From NCBI RefSeq assembly GCF_030067815.1, contig NZ_CP125968.1, positions 2,782,001 to 2,846,000 of the forward strand: 64,000 nucleotides of DNA. Reading direction: 5' to 3'. A program made the translations under genes and the position numbers. Below the pieces are notes generated by a model, which saw only the letters and a list, made by a program, of their open reading frames with translations, was not told where the DNA came from and made no database searches. Shown here in pieces: positions 9,541 to 19,049 of the stretch; the stretch's first letter is position 1, and the number at the start of each line of letters is the position of its first letter. This DNA is from Sporosarcina thermotolerans. Lineage in GTDB: Bacteria; Bacillota; Bacilli; Bacillales_A; Planococcaceae.

Positions 9541-10254
9541 CTAACCCATAAAGCCTTTTTCCTTTAGGCTAATAAAACGATGATCGCCGATAATGATATG
9601 ATCGAGCAGCTCGATTCCCATAATAGACCCGGCTTCTACCAACCTTTTTGTTACTTCGATATCCTCAGGTGATGGCGATGGATTTCCAGAAGGATGGTTA
9701 TGTGAAACAATAATCGAAGCCGCCGATCGTTTCACGGCTTCACGGAAAATTTCGCGAGGATGTACGATGGATGAATTTAAGCTGCCGATAAAAATCGTCT
9801 GTTTATGCAATACTTCGTTCTTAACGTTCATAAAAAGGACGACAAAATGCTCCTGCAGCAGCGAGGACATGTCCGTCATTAAATAGGCAGCTGCATCTTC
9901 AGGTGACTTTATGACATACCGTCCTTCAGAATGCCTACGGTGAATCCTTTTTCCAATTTCCGCTGCTGCAAGTAGTTGGACGGCCTTTGCCTGTCCAACC
10001 CCCTTTACCGCCATCATTTCCTCAACAGTTGCATTTTTCAAGTCCTGTATCTTATCGAATGAGTTCAAGATTCTATTCGCAAGTAATAATACGGATTCTT
10101 CCTTCGTACCTGTCCTTAGCAGAATAGCGACCAACTCCTGGTTCGACAAACTTGCTGCACCTTGGCGGATAAGCCTTTCACGAGGTCTGTCCGCGATATG
10201 TACATCCCGGATCATCATTTTATCTTTTAGGTCCGCAGTCAAGGAATCATTCAC
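9541..10254 (-). CDS. radC: JAMM-domain protein RadC
   Basis: About 237 residues. A helix-hairpin-helix region (MMAVKGVGQAKAVQLLAAAE, about 82-101) precedes a C-terminal JAMM/MPN metal site, SHNHPSGNPSPSPED (about 187-201). The family was once called a DNA repair protein, but its real function is unknown. The start is uncertain: the GTG at 10254 directly abuts the AAGGAGG sequence, a TTG lies 12 bp later, and an ATG ATG pair lies further in. It overlaps the end of maf slightly, as in B. subtilis (ysxA). Confidence 0.93.
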   Translation of the reverse strand: MNDSLTADLKDKMMIRDVHIADRPRERLIRQGAASLSNQELVAILLRTGTKEESVLLLANRILNSFDKIQDLKNATVEEMMAVKGVGQAKAVQLLAAAEIGKRIHRRHSEGRYVIKSPEDAAAYLMTDMSSLLQEHFVVLFMNVKNEVLHKQTIFIGSLNSSIVHPREIFREAVKRSAASIIVSHNHPSGNPSPSPEDIEVTKRLVEAGSIMGIELLDHIIIGDHRFISLKEKGFMG

Positions 10255-10846
10255 CCTCCTTCAGTTGGATGATACGTTCCCTGCGTAAAATTTCTACCAA
10301 TTTAGCGAGTGGGAGGCCTACTACATTCGAATAGTCGCCTTCTATTTTATCAACTAACAAGACGCCAGCAGTTTGAATGCCATAGCCACCAGCCTTGTCC
10401 ATCGGGTCCCCAGAATCGACATATGCCTTTATCAGCTTGTCATCAAGTTCCTTGAATACCACTTTCGTTTCTTCAGAAAAAACAATTTCCTTTCCACCGC
10501 CAAGAATGCTCACTCCCGTGAAAACCGAATGTGCCTTTCCAGAGAATGTCTTCAAAAATGTTTCAGCTTGCTCTTTTGTTGCCGGTTTAGGGTAGACTTC
10601 ATCCTTAAAAACAACGATTGTATCAGCAGCAATAACTACCGCATCGGGCTTCATATTCGCAACAGCTGCAGCTTTTTTGACCGCAAGTTTTTGGACATAA
10701 TCATTAAAGTCCTTATCAATCAATTCAACATTTTCCTCGACATTGCTTGGCAACACTTTAATGGGAAGCCCTAAAACGCCTAAAAGTTCCCGTCTCCTTG
10801 GCGAACCTGACGCCAAAATAATTTGTCTCTCCGAAATGAATTGCAT
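10247..10846 (-). CDS. maf: Nucleotide pyrophosphatase Maf
   Basis: 199 residues beginning MQFISERQIILASGSPRRRE. The ASGSPRR motif, the AADTIV motif and the KPATKEQA region are the conserved Maf/YhdE signatures. It hydrolyses dTTP/UTP (and modified nucleotides) to the monophosphate; overexpression blocks septation in Bacillus. The ATG at 10846 follows AGGAGGT; the frame is open nine codons further upstream. It lies between spoIIB and radC as in B. subtilis. Confidence 0.95.
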   Translation of the reverse strand: MQFISERQIILASGSPRRRELLGVLGLPIKVLPSNVEENVELIDKDFNDYVQKLAVKKAAAVANMKPDAVVIAADTIVVFKDEVYPKPATKEQAETFLKTFSGKAHSVFTGVSILGGGKEIVFSEETKVVFKELDDKLIKAYVDSGDPMDKAGGYGIQTAGVLLVDKIEGDYSNVVGLPLAKLVEILRRERIIQLKEGE

Positions 10847-10942
10847 TTCTTCTACCTCCTTTTTCATTATCATACTTGAGAAGGAGGTAATTGAAAATTT
10901 TCATAAAACCGCAGAAATTCCATTTCGGCCCGTATTTCAACG

Positions 10943-11612
10943 TTAAAAATTTATAACCGCACAGCCATTGTTATGGGAATAATGGTTTAAAAGATGTAGA
11001 CGAATAACCCTTAAATCGTTTGTAAACACGGTCACAGCAACAATATTCTTTCGGAAGTCAGCAACTTTCGGATCCTCATTTTCACTTTCCGAGGTAACGG
11101 TCAAAGTTTTAATTTGTGATAATTCCGTCTCTACCAATGCCTTCCTTAATTTCCCTGCTCCAACCGTATTACAGGAGTTTGTGTTCACGAAGAACGGCTT
11201 ACGGAAAGTTCCTTCATACTCACTAACATCGATTTCTTCCTCGACGACGCCAATAGCGCTCCACACATAATATTGCCCCCCCCACTTCTATGATGGCGGC
11301 CTTTCCAAGAGCCGGATCATCCGCAAAGAGTTGTCTGGCTGACTCTGCCGAGGAGAAAACCCCATGCTGCTTTGCGTATAATTTCAAGGGTGCTTCGTTT
11401 GAGATGATAGCCGGCCCGGATGTCGGAGTCGTTTCGACTGTCTCTTGCGGATTGTTCGTTACCACCTCGTTCTCCACTGCTTTTTCTTTCCCTTTTCCAT
11501 TCATTCCTACGATTAAAAAACCAACAATCGCAACAGCCGCAATACCGACTATGACACCGTGAAGCATAGCCGCCGCTACTGTCACCTTAGAATACTTTTT
11601 TTTGAAGTTCAT
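10943..11612 (-). CDS. spoIIB: SpoIIB-like SPOR-domain sporulation protein (frameshifted)
   Basis: Two overlapping frames join to one protein. The first begins MNFKKKYSKVTVAAAMLHG and has a membrane segment (about 18-38) and a low-complexity linker. The second carries a SPOR-like extracytoplasmic domain. The break is at a run of eight C (11276-11283); with seven, the frame reads EVGGQYYVWSAIGV without interruption. Sequence similarity is weak, but position between comC and maf is exactly that of spoIIB, which helps septal wall thinning at engulfment. The ATG at 11612 is preferred because earlier in-frame starts fall in the comC terminator. Confidence 0.72.
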
Positions 11613-11655
11613 GCCAGACCACCCCGTTTTTAGTAACCGTATCAGAAAAGACATG

Positions 11656-11686
11656 AAAAAGAACAAGACGTATGTCGCCTTGTCCT
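11656..11686 (-). terminator. Terminator after comC
   Basis: On the minus strand, GGACAAGGCG-ACATA-CGTCTTGTTC forms a 10-bp stem with two G-U pairs, followed by TTTTT. It separates comC from spoIIB. Confidence 0.8.
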
Positions 11687-11701
11687 AAAAAATTTATCGA
11701 C

Positions 11702-12457
11702 TTAAAAGAATAATTGCTGATACCATTCGACAAAATCTTTTCCGTAAAAGTAAGAAATGATAGCAGCAAGTGCTATGGACGGTCCGAATGGGACAGGAGT
11801 CTTCTTCCCTTTACCAGTCTTCTTCAAGACAAAAACGCCCGCGATCGAACCAATAATTGAAGCAAGAAACAGCGTCAATAATGTGTTTATAGTGCCTAAA
11901 ACAAGACCAATGACGAAAAATAGCTTTATATCTCCGCCTCCCATTCCACCTTTCGACACGATGGCTATAATAAATAGCACACTGAAACCGATTGCCGCCC
12001 CTAAAAAACTGTCCCACCATGGAGACATAGGTATTAGCCATCTAAGGATCAGAAACGAAATAGCGAAAGGGAGAAGCACTTTATCAGGGATGATCATATA
12101 AGAAATATCGGATACGGTTATGATGACAAGCAACGAAACAAACAGAATCCCGATGATCAAATCCTTACTGAAGCCAAGTTGAAAAAAGGCATAGGCAAAC
12201 AAGACGCCAGTAATAAGCTCAATGAAGGGATAAATCGCATTTATTTTTTGTCCGCACCCTTTGCATTTCCCTCGGAGGACGACATATGAGAGAACAGGGA
12301 TTAGATCAAAAAGCCTTAGTTTCCGACCACATGTTGTGCAATGGGATGGCGGTCTAACAACTGATTCCTTTTTCGGCACCCGAAGTCCAACCACATTGAA
12401 AAAAGAACCAAAAACACAGCCATATATGAAAAATAAGGCTAACCAGACAATCTCCAT
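11702..12457 (-). CDS. comC: Prepilin leader peptidase / N-methyltransferase ComC
   Basis: 251 residues with about eight membrane segments. Two CxxC pairs (CTTCGRK at about 39-45 and CKGCGQK at about 63-69) form the cytoplasmic zinc domain; catalytic aspartates are in SDISYMIIPD (about 116) and GMGGGDIK (about 171-178, the GxGD motif). It processes and methylates ComG pseudopilins for the competence pilus. It lies between folC and spoIIB/maf as in B. subtilis, with the two diguanylate cyclases inserted between it and folC. Confidence 0.95.
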   Translation of the reverse strand: MEIVWLALFFIYGCVFGSFFNVVGLRVPKKESVVRPPSHCTTCGRKLRLFDLIPVLSYVVLRGKCKGCGQKINAIYPFIELITGVLFAYAFFQLGFSKDLIIGILFVSLLVIITVSDISYMIIPDKVLLPFAISFLILRWLIPMSPWWDSFLGAAIGFSVLFIIAIVSKGGMGGGDIKLFFVIGLVLGTINTLLTLFLASIIGSIAGVFVLKKTGKGKKTPVPFGPSIALAAIISYFYGKDFVEWYQQLFF

Positions 12458-12505
12458 TCAATCACTCATTTCCAGCATTATTGTATGGTAGTATTCTGTT
12501 TCCCC

Positions 12506-14234
12506 TTAATTTGTCACTTTCATACCACTATTCTCCTCATATATTCCGACACGGTTGCGTCCCGCCTGTTTGCCACCAATATAAAGAGCACGATCGGCGT
12601 TTCTTAAGAGATCCTTCCCGTCCTTTGCATCTTCCGGCATAGTGGCAACTCCGAGGCTAATTGTCATTTGGACATTAATCGGTTCATTATTGTCGGATAA
12701 GTCCGGGATGATTTCAAACTTTGATTTTTCGACGTCCTTGCGAATCAACTCTGCAAGTTTAATAGCTTCATCCTTTGAAAAGTTTGGTAGGATAATTGTG
12801 AATTCCTCTCCTCCATATCGGCCAATGTCATCCCTTTATGCTGAAACTTCGAAAGGAGATTCGCAAGTGAAACAAGCAAATCATTGCCGCTTTGATGTCC
12901 ATATGTATCATTAATGGACTTGAAATGGTCAATATCCAGCATAATGGCAGACAGACTTTGAACTTCTCCTGTATGGAAATGAACAATTTCCTCATCCAGT
13001 TTTTGTTCAAGATAGTGGTAGTTGTGTATTCCTGTTAATGCACATCGAGTACTCTTTTCCACTGTTTTTTCATAATACCTCGCCTTCACCATTGCCGTCG
13101 CAAAATAGCTAGTCAATAGATCCACCATTTTCGTTTGCACTTCATCAAAAGCGTATTTCTGATTTGAAGTCAAGATGAGAAATCCTTCCGTTTTACCATC
13201 TCTTTTTACAGGGGCCGCCAGTACACTTTCAACTGAGGGGGCAAATGTAAAACCATTCAATGCAGATAGACTTTTCCTTGTCAGATACATTTTTGTCATC
13301 TCGACATCAAGTCCGTCCTTCACGTTATTTTTACTTGGGAATGAAAAGTTCATAGCTTCTTTGCGCTGAAATTCACCTTCCACACAGGATAACATGATCA
13401 AATTTCCCCCAACACGCAAATCGATGATATACGCACTTTCGTAAGGGATGACATTTTTAATCTTCTCGACAAATGTACGTAAGACGTCATCCACACGAAG
13501 ACTTTCAGCGAGATGATGGCCGATTACAGCTGCTGAAGAAAGTAAATCATTCAATATATCGGACTTCAGATATTTACTTGTAACTAACAAAACTAATATG
13601 AAAGGCACCCCTATTAGCAAGAAAGCCTTTCCGCTAATTTGTTGAAACAGAAGGGTGAAGATAATGGCAAACGGCAATAACAGGATTGTCACGACAAAAT
13701 CCCATAACACGGCTTTTTCGTGACCGCATTTTTTTGCTTCAACATTTTAAAGATTAGGATGAGCAATGCGCTATTGACCAATGAATAGACCGACGCATAT
13801 ATGAAACCTGCTATAAAGAAATTAGCCAAAGACATATTTTGCAAAGAACCACCGAATGCATAAAAAACATAGCCTCCCACAAGTGAAACTACAGAAAAAA
13901 CAATTGAGTTGAAAGCAAATCTAAATGTCTTAGGGGTAGAAGATTTTAACGTGAATAATAAGACGAACATTGCAATTTGCATAAAAACCATTTCCGATAA
14001 GACACCATACTGGAAGAACAGTGAGAAAATGATCCATCTCTCAAGAGTAATAGAAACTCTATCCACTGGAATTGAAATCATCATGATTGCTATCAAAAAC
14101 AACAGATAAATGATCATATTTAAATAATCATAACTATTAGATGGAAAGAAATTCAGAGCGGCATAAAAGGCAAAAGGAACGATTAATAGCCACAATACAT
14201 ATATATTTCTTTTATTTGCAGCAGTAACATTCAT
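12506..14234 (-). CDS. Membrane GAF-GGDEF diguanylate cyclase 1 (two frameshifts)
   Basis: One gene in three frames. From the N-terminus: five or six membrane segments (about 1-200), a GAF-like sensor (about 225-370), and a GGDEF domain (about 390-540) with the active variant GGEEF and LDIDHFKSINDTYGHQ. It should make cyclic-di-GMP from two GTP. Breaks fall at the T5 run 13714-13718 (one more base restores KKAVLWDFVV) and near 12826-12835 (one more base restores DIGRYGGEEF). No RxxD inhibitory site is visible before the signature. The ATG at 14234 follows GGAGG. It is a tandem paralogue of the next gene. Confidence 0.85.
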
Positions 14235-14252
14235 TCCCTGTCCCTCCACCCT

Positions 14253-15960
14253 TTATTTCACGTACACCGCGACCCGATCACGCCCAGCCTGCTTCGCTCC
14301 TATATATAATGCCCGATCGGCATTTCGAAGCAAGGCCATCGCCTCATCTGTATCAAAAGGCGCACTTGTTACCCCAATACTTGTTGTGATATTCACTTCG
14401 ATTTTCCGTTTATCCGAGCTCAAGTCCGGGATGATTGAAAATGTATGCTGTCTAATCGTTTCTCTAAGTTTTTCTGCAAATTCCAAAGCTTCCGATTTAG
14501 AGAACCCCGGTAAAAGGTAGATAAATTCTTCCCCCCCATACCGTCCTACAGTTCCATCTTCAGGTAAAACACCCTTAAGAACTTTCGCCAATTCCTTTAA
14601 TATGTCGTTTCCACTTTGATGCCCGTACGTATCGTTTACTACTTTGAAACGATCAATATCAAGCATGATTACGGACAGATCTTCAATATCCTTTTTCTGC
14701 ATGCGTTCCATTTCATAATGTAGTCTATCTTCTAAATATCTATAGTTGTAAAGACTAGTCAATGCACATCTTTCACTTTTAAGCAAGGCCTCTGTCACGT
14801 AACGGGCCTTTTCAAGCGCTACAATGTAATAAGAACCAAGTAATTCCAATATCTTCAAATGGTAATCTTTAAATGCAGATTTCCGATTTGATCCTAATAG
14901 AAGAATTCCACCAGTCTGATTATTATGAGTCATCGGTATACAGAGGACACTTTCGATTTCGTCAGGAACAGAGGAGATCGAGAATTGTTTAAAATCATTA
15001 CTTTTTGTATAGATGACAGGTTCATTGGTCGAAAGCACCATCCTCGCAATGCCTTCGCCTAACCGAATTGAATGTGTATCCTTAGGAAGTAAATGGGGTT
15101 TATCATAAGCCTTATCGAGTTCCAACCATTGATTATGATTGTTAAACAGAAAAACAATATCGGCATTGAATAACTCTTGACTTTTCATTATGAATTTTTC
15201 AGTCACTTGGTCCACATCAGTCAATACAGATAGGCTACTCCCAATCTCTCCTACACTTTTGATATACTCATTTACTTTCTCAGATCGGCCATATTGCCGT
15301 ATGAAAAATATCGTTAAGAAAAACGGTACTCCCATTAGTAAAAATGATGGTGCACCAACTAAATTTAATAGGAAATAAAACGTTAAAGCTAATGGCAATA
15401 TCAATACGATACTTGAAAACTCATACCCAATGTCTTTTTTCGTGTATAGGCTTTTCATACCTCGAATCTGCAAATAAAATTTAATAAACCCTATATTTGC
15501 AGCTGTGTGAATAAGCCTATAAACCGAAACCCCTATAAGAAAGAGACCAAAAGTCCGTAGAACCTACTTGACCACCGACTAAATAGAAAGCCCCAGCACT
15601 AACGATTGACAGCAAGAACATCATCAACGAATTAATTAAAAAGCGTTGGATTTTATTTTGTATAGTACCCTTTGAAACAAAAAGGATTGCAATTGCAGCA
15701 AATTGCATAATGATCATTTCAATGGCAATACCGTATAGAAGAAATGCAGGTATCGTCACCCACATGACTAAAGTTATAGGGTCCCCTTTTAGCTTAATAG
15801 GGAATAAAGTCGTCAACATACTAAAAATGATAAATAAAAAGAGATACGATATATTAAGTTCTTCGGGCATTTGGTTTGAAAGGAAATAAAACATACCCGG
15901 AGGAACTATAAGGAACCAGATGATAAACTGAGATGCTGTAGACCAATTCTTATCAGACAA
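14253..15960 (-). CDS. Membrane GAF-GGDEF diguanylate cyclase 2 (frameshifted)
   Basis: Same architecture as its neighbour: membrane domain, GAF-like domain, then GGDEF with GRYGGEEF and LDIDRFKVVNDTYGHQ. The break is at the A4 run 15549-15552: one base fewer joins DFWSLS to the frame reading FGLFLIGVSVYRLIHTAA, which continues into the second half. The start is uncertain; a TTG at 15960 has GGTAGGGG upstream and gives an N-terminus like that of the paralogue. It probably produces cyclic-di-GMP in response to a membrane or small-molecule signal. It lies 18 bp upstream of the first cyclase, so the pair looks co-transcribed. Confidence 0.85.
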
Positions 15961-16074
15961 CCCACTTACCCCTACCAACTCAATCAGAATATACAAATTT
16001 TCAACAAGTTTTCAATCAGCGGACCCTTTTGTAACCGGTTCCATAATGATTACACTTAGTTTTCCAGTATAACA

Positions 16075-17282
16075 TTAGGTCAAAAGTCTATTCAGTAAAT
16101 AAAGCGAGCCTGCGACTATTCGCTTTCTATTATTTTCCTTACTTAGTATTATAGTATCATTAATGAGATTTGTCATCCTTTTTTTATTATATAGACAACT
16201 TTCCATTAATTCCAAAGCAGTGGCAGCTTGTGGATGGTCGAAATCGACAAAGGTAAACGAGTGAGCAACAGGTATCAATTCATCCAATGTTCTACGAATG
16301 TCTTTTGTTTTCAACATACCGATTACAAAATCCACTTTTTCATTGGGAAATTCATTACGAATCGTTTCAGCTAACATCTTCGCAGCTGCGGATTATGAGC
16401 ACCATCCACAAAGACCCCTGGCGCAATCTCTTGAAACCGATAAAGTAACGAAGTGTTGGCAACTCCTTTTGCTACAACTTCTTCTTGTAAGTTTACACCC
16501 GCTTTCCATAACGCCTCAATAGCTATTGCTGCATTTATCGCCTGATGTGGGCCTTTCATCTTTCTTTTTGGAATAGAAACTTGAATCTTCCCTTCAAATA
16601 CTTCGCCAGGCATCATTTTAAAATCTTTACCGTATATCATTAACTCGCTGTTCATTTCCAACGCCTTATTTCGAATAACATTGTTAGCAACTACCGGTAA
16701 CAAGCCAATCACGACAGGTATATTCTCCTTAATAATCCCCGCCTTCTGTTCAGTTATTTCTTTTAGGGTAGCTCCAAGAAATCCGACATGGTCGTGCGCT
16801 ATCGATGTGATAACTGAAACAAGTGGTGTCACGACGTTTGTACTATCTAATTTGCCCCCCATACCGCATTCTAAAAGTATGTAATCAGGCGCATTCCTTT
16901 TGAAGGTCAGGAAGGCGGCCACAGTAAGTAATTCAAAATCCGTCAGCATTCCGCTTAGTCCGGCTTCTTTCATCTGGATAAACGACTTGTCCATTTCTTC
17001 CTGATTGATCGGCAAGCCGTTAAGACGAATCTGATCATGAACATCGACCAATGCAGGAGATGAAAATACCCCAGTTGAATATCCATGTTCTTTCAAGATG
17101 GACTCCATAAATGCAATTGTTGAACCTTTCCCATTCGTCCCAGCCACATGAATGACATTCAACTGCTTTTCGGGATTCCCCACTTTCATCAGAGCTGCAA
17201 TAACGCTATCTAACCCAGGCTTAATCGCATCATCGCTATATAGTTCAAATCGTTCTTTATACTCATTAAATTTCGGAATCAA
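16075..17282 (-). CDS. folC: Folylpolyglutamate / dihydrofolate synthase FolC (frameshifted)
   Basis: About 400 residues in two frames. The N-terminal ATPase domain has the P-loop HVAGTNGKGST (about 45-55) and GMGGKLDSTN (about 140-149); the C-terminal domain contains the VDGAHNP motif. The break falls exactly after HNP, near 16386-16391, where one added base restores HNPAAAKMLAET. It adds glutamates to folates. FolC is needed for folate retention, so a real frameshift is unlikely. It diverges from the plus-strand ATP-grasp genes with only 62 bp between starts. Confidence 0.92.
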
Positions 17283-17344
17283 AACACTCTCTCCTTATGA
17301 TAGAATCAGCATAGGTAGAGTATATCACGGCCGGAGGGAACGAT

Positions 17345-18210
17345 ATGAAAAGTTGTTGGGTCATTTACAACGGAAGTTTAACGAGTGATAAATTCCGCGA
17401 CCAAGCGGAGCTTTTGGCAGATGCTGCTGAGCGGGCTGGTGTTCGTGCGGAACTTAAAAGAAATTACGAAGTGATGATGAATTTGAATGAAAATCTTACA
17501 GAGCGTCCGGATTTCGTCGTTTTCCTGGACAAAGACATCTTGCTCGCAACGTATTTGAAAAATGCAGGAATCCCTGTTTTCAATGATCCGGAAGTGATTG
17601 AGACTTGCGATAATAAAGCGAAGCAATATATCCAGCTTGCGAAGAATGAAGTTGCAATGCCTTTAACAATTATTGCGCGAAAGTCTATCCGAAATTTACA
17701 ATTGAAGGATCCGGGTATTATGAGGGAGTTCATGAAAAGTTAGGCTTGCCTATGATCATTAAAGAAGGCCACGGGTCATTTGGCATGAAGGTGTATTTAA
17801 TCGAAACTGAAGAGGCATTCTTTACGAAAGTTGATGAATTACGCGGAGTCGATTATGTATTTCAGGAATTTATCGAAACAAGCAGAGGACGGGATATCCG
17901 CGTGAATATCGTCGGTGGAGAAATTGTTGCCGCCATGCATCGTTCTTCTGAAACTGATTTCAGGGCGAACATTACGAATGGAGGGGTTGCAAGCATAATC
18001 GAGTTGACTGCTGAACAGAAAGAGCTTGCAATTCGTGCTGCAGAAGCAGTCGGGGCTGAATTTGCTGGAGTTGATTTATTATATGGTGATAATGAAAAAC
18101 CACTTGTTTGTGAAGTGAACGCCGCTGCCCATATCCGCAACATTTATAACGTGACCGGCATTAATGTAGCCGACAAGATGATTGAATACATTTTAGGTAA
18201 GCTCTCATGA
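17345..18210 (+). CDS. ATP-grasp ligase, RimK-like (frameshifted)
   Basis: About 288 residues joined across a one-base break near 17675-17682 (one added base restores PKVYPKFTIEG). The N-terminal part (about 1-105) is a substrate or preATP-grasp domain. The ATP-grasp domain follows, with the nucleotide-binding lysine and loop IIKEGHGSFG, RGRDIRVNIVGG, and the Mg-binding ECxxN-type CEVNAAAH near the C-terminus. Such enzymes form amide bonds between a carboxylate and an amine (RimK, MptN, CofF types); the substrate here is unknown. It overlaps the next ATP-grasp gene by 4 bp. Confidence 0.8.
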
Positions 18211-18998
18211 AAGGGCATGTTTATTATTCATCGAAGGAAGCAAAGCGCAATCACGGGTTTATCGATGATTTGATGGTGCATGCAGCACAGCTTGATCTAA
18301 CAATGAATTTACTAGTCGACAATGAAGAACCTGACTCCGATGCGGATTTCATATTATTCCGTGATCGAAATTTTGATTTATCGGCTAAATGGGAATCAGC
18401 AGGACTTCATGTAATCAATCGTTCAGAAGTGAACCGGATTGCAAATAATAAATTGAAGACATTTGAATTCGCGACGCTATTAGGAATTCCGGCGGTACCT
18501 ACGAAGCGATTGAAGTCAGTTGACGGTATTGCTGCCTACCCAGTCATTTTGAAAACAGTCGATGGCCATGGAGGAACTGAAGTATATCTATGTCATACGG
18601 TAAATGAGGCGGAGCAGTTTTTGAATCAATATCTTAGTCGTCAATTAATCGTCCAGCCTTACATTGAATCCAATGCAACCGACATTCGTGTTTTCATGCT
18701 TGGAGATGAAGTTTTAGGTGCTGTCAAGCGTATAGGTAACGACGGTTTCAAATCGAATTATACGCTTGGCGGATCCGTGGAGAAATACATACTTTCTTCC
18801 TCGCAGGAGAAAGAAGTACGAAAAATAGCACGCGCATTAAAAAGTGATTATATCGGAATCGATTTTCTTTTATTACCGGACGGCAGTTGGCTGTTAAATG
18901 AAATTGAAGATCCCGTCGGCGCCAGATCATTATATGCGACACATGATTTTTCAGTCGCTCAGAAGCTGATGGAAAGAATAAACGAGCGCAATGCTTAA
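18207..18998 (+). CDS. Second ATP-grasp ligase
   Basis: 263 residues. The preATP-grasp domain (about 1-95) is followed by an ATP-grasp domain with VILKTVDGHGGTEVYL (about 113-128), TDIRVFMLGDEVLGAVKR, and a C-terminal DYIGIDFLLLPDG then LLNEIEDPVG. The last motif has E-x-E-D where the first paralogue has E-x-N, so one metal ligand may differ. It is translationally coupled to the upstream ATP-grasp gene (ATGA) and ends before a bidirectional terminator. The two may form a heterodimer or add successive residues to one substrate; neither is shown. Confidence 0.8.
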   Translation: MKGHVYYSSKEAKRNHGFIDDLMVHAAQLDLTMNLLVDNEEPDSDADFILFRDRNFDLSAKWESAGLHVINRSEVNRIANNKLKTFEFATLLGIPAVPTKRLKSVDGIAAYPVILKTVDGHGGTEVYLCHTVNEAEQFLNQYLSRQLIVQPYIESNATDIRVFMLGDEVLGAVKRIGNDGFKSNYTLGGSVEKYILSSSQEKEVRKIARALKSDYIGIDFLLLPDGSWLLNEIEDPVGARSLYATHDFSVAQKLMERINERNA

Positions 18999-19000
18999 AT

Positions 19001-19044
19001 AAAAAGAGTTGGGACCCCTTTTCTCGGGCGTCCCAACTCTTTTT
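19001..19044. terminator. Bidirectional terminator between the ATP-grasp pair and valS
   Basis: Perfect 15-bp inverted repeat AAAAAGAGTTGGGAC / GTCCCAACTCTTTTT with a 14-nt loop. The flanking A and T runs make it work in both directions between convergent genes. Confidence 0.92.
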
Positions 19045-19049
19045 ATTCA

